Shown here one piece after another: positions 6,638-8,375 of a DNA stretch of 8,375 bases. The position numbers and the translations under genes were made by a program. Every line of letters starts with the position of its first letter. Position 1 is the first letter of the stretch. Source of the DNA: an uncultured Bacteroidales bacterium (GTDB lineage Bacteria > Bacteroidota > Bacteroidia > Bacteroidales > P3); assembly GCA_937884485.1 (NCBI GenBank), contig CALGCG010000020.1, forward strand, positions 1 to 8,375, read 5' to 3'. The notes under the pieces were generated by a model. The model saw nothing but the letters and a program-made list of their open reading frames with translations. It was not told the DNA's origin and searched no databases.

Positions 6638-8188
6638 GATAGGCCAGCGGCGATCTAGTCCGAAGCTCAGGGGGCTCACCTTGAGCTGCGGCGCAAACTG
6701 GAGGCGCTTCCATTCGTTCTGTCCCACTTTGCGGATAACGCTGTGCACCAGTTCGCGGTCGTAGCCCTCGGCCACGATTTCGTCCTCGCACAGCGACTCG
6801 TCGAGGTAGAGGTTAAGCACGGCGTCCAGCGTGTCGTAGTCGGGCAGCGAGTCGCTGTCTTTCTGTCCGGGGCGCAGCTCGGCGCTGGGGGCCTTGGTGA
6901 TGGTGTTCTGCGGGATGCGGATGCCGTCGCGGTTGATGTAGTCGCAGAGCTGGTAGACCTCGGTTTTGTAGAGGTCGCCGATGACGGCGAGGCCGCCGCA
7001 GGAGTCGCCGTAGAGTGTGCCGTAGCCCATGGCGGCCTCGGAGCGGTTGGTGGTGTTCAGGGCCATGGCGCCGAACTTGTTGGCATAGGCCATCACGAGC
7101 GTGCCGCGGATGCGGGCCTGCAGGTTCTCCTCGGTCACGTCCTCCTCGCGGCCGGCGAAGACGGGTTTGAGCGCCTCGCGCATGGAGTCGAACATCGCGC
7201 GTATGGGTACAATATCATAATCCATACCGAGGTTGTGTGCCAAGTCCTCGGCGTCCTTGACGGAGTGGTCGGTGCTGTACTGGCTGGGCATGAGGAGGCC
7301 GTGCACGTTTTCCGCGCCGATGGCGTCGACGGCCAAGGTGGCCACCAGCGCCGAATCCACGCCGCCGCTCAGCCCCAGCACGGCGCGGCGGATGCCGTTC
7401 TTTTCAAAGTAGTCGCGCAGGCCGCAGACGAGGGCCTTGTAGACGAGCTCCACGGCTTCGGGCTTTTCGTCGTCGATCTCGTCTATCTGCTGCATGTCGA
7501 CAGTCACGCACGAGGGCTCGAAATAGGGCAGCTGGCAGAGGACGCCGCCGGCGGCGTTCATGGCCAGGCTGCCGCCGGCATAGAGGTAGGAACCCTCGCC
7601 GCCGATGCGGTTCACATAGACGAGGCCGGCGTTGAGGGTTTCGACGATTTTGCTCATGCGGTAGCGCGTGCGGTAGGGTTTCTGGTAGTCGAAGACGTTG
7701 CACCCGCAGCAGACCACCACGTCGGGCTGCTCGACGTGGCCGCGCGTCAGCTCCTTGAGGTCCTCGTAGAAGCCTATGGCGATGCGCTCGTCGTGGAACT
7801 GCACGACCTGGACGCCTTCGCCGCGCACGAAGCAGCGCTGCTCGTCGGGAGCGAGGTATTTCTTTGTCACGATGGCACGGATGGCGCAGTTCTGGACGAA
7901 GACGATGGCGTTGCAGAGCCCTTTGTCCTGAATCTGCAGCGGAAGGCCCACCAGGAAGGCCCTGTGCTCGCTGCGGGCCACAAGCTCCTGCAGGGCGGCC
8001 TGGGCGCGCTTCTGCAGGTCGGTGTAGCCTGCCGAGGCGAAGAGCGGGGCACCGCAGAGGGTGCAGGCGGGGAAGACGGTCAGCAAAGCCTCGCGCGACT
8101 GCGGCGAATCGAGCTCGGCCAGGATCCATTCGAGGTTCTCTTCGGGGCGGTTGGTGCGCACATCGTGCTGTACTACATGTATATTCAT
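6632..8188 (-). CDS. nadE: NAD+ synthase with degenerate N-terminal glutaminase (nitrilase-like) domain
   Basis: A 518-residue cytoplasmic enzyme making NAD+ from nicotinic acid adenine dinucleotide, ATP and a nitrogen donor. The C-terminal synthetase half (about 245-518) is intact: PP-loop LSGGVDSA (273-280), NLQARIRG (355-362), NRSEAAMGYGTLYGD (381-395), and KAPSAELRPGQKDSDSLP (432-449), ending in FGLDRRWPI. The N-terminal half (about 1-235) aligns with the nitrilase-type glutaminase domain that supplies ammonia from glutamine in the usual ~540-residue form (GLPL 81-84, VYVNRIGG 190-197, GGSLAMNAAG 205-214). However, the catalytic triad Glu-Lys-Cys looks broken. The usual FPE motif reads FPA (Ala41) and the usual CED motif reads YED (Tyr141); only the Lys (109 or 110) remains, and the loop after it is shortened. 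I infer an ammonia-dependent enzyme or one fed by another glutaminase. The ATG at 8188-8186 matches the family N-terminus and has an A-rich stretch before it. The helicase gene follows by 22 nt. Confidence 0.92.
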   Translation of the reverse strand: MNIHVVQHDVRTNRPEENLEWILAELDSPQSREALLTVFPACTLCGAPLFASAGYTDLQKRAQAALQELVARSEHRAFLVGLPLQIQDKGLCNAIVFVQNCAIRAIVTKKYLAPDEQRCFVRGEGVQVVQFHDERIAIGFYEDLKELTRGHVEQPDVVVCCGCNVFDYQKPYRTRYRMSKIVETLNAGLVYVNRIGGEGSYLYAGGSLAMNAAGGVLCQLPYFEPSCVTVDMQQIDEIDDEKPEAVELVYKALVCGLRDYFEKNGIRRAVLGLSGGVDSALVATLAVDAIGAENVHGLLMPSQYSTDHSVKDAEDLAHNLGMDYDIVPIRAMFDSMREALKPVFAGREEDVTEENLQARIRGTLVMAYANKFGAMALNTTNRSEAAMGYGTLYGDSCGGLAVIGDLYKTEVYQLCDYINRDGIRIPQNTITKAPSAELRPGQKDSDSLPDYDTLDAVLNLYLDESLCEDEIVAEGYDRELVHSVIRKVGQNEWKRLQFAPQLKVSPLSFGLDRRWPIS

Positions 8189-8262
8189 TTTTTATCCAGA
8201 GTTGAAATTAAAAGAATTATTTTACTGAAGAAAGGAACGCAGAGAAGGATTTTTTATTATAC

Positions 8263-8309
8263 GGGAGGCGAAAAAAAATACCTCCCCGGCAGGGCCCGGG
8301 GTCGCCCCG
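8263..8309 (-). other. Cluster of mutually exclusive GC-rich hairpins in the nadE upstream region
   Basis: Three perfect inverted repeats share arms: 8263-8268 with 8281-8286 (GGGAGG/CCTCCC, 12-nt A-rich loop); 8284-8289 with 8296-8301 (CCCCGG/CCGGGG, 6-nt loop); and 8297-8301 with 8305-8309 (CGGGG/CCCCG, 3-nt loop). Neighbouring stems overlap, so they cannot all form at once. They lie 75-121 nt before the nadE ATG. The stretch between them and nadE (8189-8262) is AT-rich. It contains TATAAT on the minus strand at 8261-8256, but I found no exact TAnnTTTG promoter there. Whether these hairpins lie in the nadE transcript is unknown. Confidence 0.5.
8271..8301 (-). terminator. Candidate intrinsic terminator upstream of nadE
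   Basis: Read on the minus strand, a perfect 6-bp CCCCGG/CCGGGG stem (8301-8296 with 8289-8284, loop GCCCTG) is followed after AGGTA by an uninterrupted T8 (8278-8271). This is the layout of a Rho-independent terminator, with a slightly long spacer between stem and T-run. It could end transcription from a gene beyond the right edge of the window, or act as an attenuator if the nadE promoter lies further upstream. Confidence 0.45.
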
Positions 8310-8330
8310 ACTTCGCCCCTTATTCGGCCC

Positions 8331-8375
8331 TTCTTATATAGTTCTCATATACTTCTTATATACTTCTCATATAGT
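8331..8375. repeat. 11-bp tandem repeat, four copies, running to the window edge
   Basis: Four contiguous units of the form TTCT[T/C]ATATA[G/C] occupy 8331-8341, 8342-8352, 8353-8363 and 8364-8374. The fifth base alternates T, C, T, C, giving a 22-bp higher-order period. The last base of the window (T) would begin a fifth unit, so the array may continue beyond the edge. The sequence is AT-rich and sits directly beside the GC-rich hairpin cluster. Confidence 0.9.

Noticed and set aside
7404..8129. 241-codon minus-strand frame inside nadE
   Set aside because: Arg/Pro/Ala-rich alternative frame of the same DNA as nadE; a typical GC-rich shadow.
8256..8261. TATAAT on the minus strand upstream of nadE as a promoter -10 box
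   Set aside because: Bacteroidota primary promoters use TAnnTTTG rather than TATAAT, and there is no TTGACA-like element at the expected spacing, so it is not called as a promoter.
8189..8330. NAD+ riboswitch in the nadE leader
   Set aside because: The hairpins present do not show the layout of the known NAD+-responsive RNA classes; only generic inverted repeats can be supported.
6743..8341. 532-codon open frame on the + strand opposite nadE
   Set aside because: Antisense shadow: Val/Ala/Gly/Asp/His-rich with no domain, while the minus strand encodes an evident NAD+ synthase.

Overview
The window looks like chromosomal DNA from a member of the Bacteroidota, most likely order Bacteroidales. 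The reasons are the gene families present (a GWxTD-domain protein of the Bacteroidota type, a membrane-anchored OmpH/Skp protein downstream of gltX, a PIF1/RecD-like helicase with a C-terminal HRDC domain), an exact match to the Bacteroidota -7 promoter consensus TAnnTTTG, and A-rich start regions without clear Shine-Dalgarno sequences. Base composition is fairly GC-rich by eye, highest in the helicase and nadE and lower in the glycosyltransferase and acyltransferase. Genus cannot be assigned from the sequence alone.

Layout. On the + strand, positions 2-874 hold the 3' end of a glutamyl-tRNA synthetase gene (gltX) followed 12 nt later by an OmpH/Skp-like periplasmic chaperone gene. These converge, with stop codons overlapping by 4 bp, on a minus-strand block filling the rest of the window. 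Read in the direction of transcription, that block is: a leader with a tandem repeat and GC-rich hairpins (8375-8189), NAD+ synthase nadE (8188-6632), a PIF1/RecD-HRDC helicase (6609-4465), a short intergenic gap with a candidate terminator and a promoter, then a compact cell-envelope cluster: GWxTD protein (4372-2837), LpxL/HtrB-type lipid A acyltransferase (2829-1969) and a family 2 glycosyltransferase (1953-871).

How the genes fit together. The GWxTD-acyltransferase-glycosyltransferase trio is tightly spaced (gaps of 7 and 15 nt), has one good promoter in front of it, and two of its three products act on lipid A or surface glycans, so an outer-membrane/LPS role for the cluster is a reasonable inference. 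The facing OmpH-like gene also concerns envelope biogenesis. nadE and the helicase form a second probable transcription unit (22-nt gap) with no obvious functional link.

No phage, IS, CRISPR, tRNA or rRNA feature was seen, and no clearly new multi-gene system. The most notable observation is that the NAD+ synthase keeps an intact synthetase domain, but its N-terminal glutaminase domain appears to have lost two of the three catalytic residues (Glu to Ala41, Cys to Tyr141). Also notable are the acyltransferase with no in-frame ATG and a missing N-terminal segment, an 11-bp tandem repeat at the right edge, and competing GC-rich hairpins upstream of nadE.
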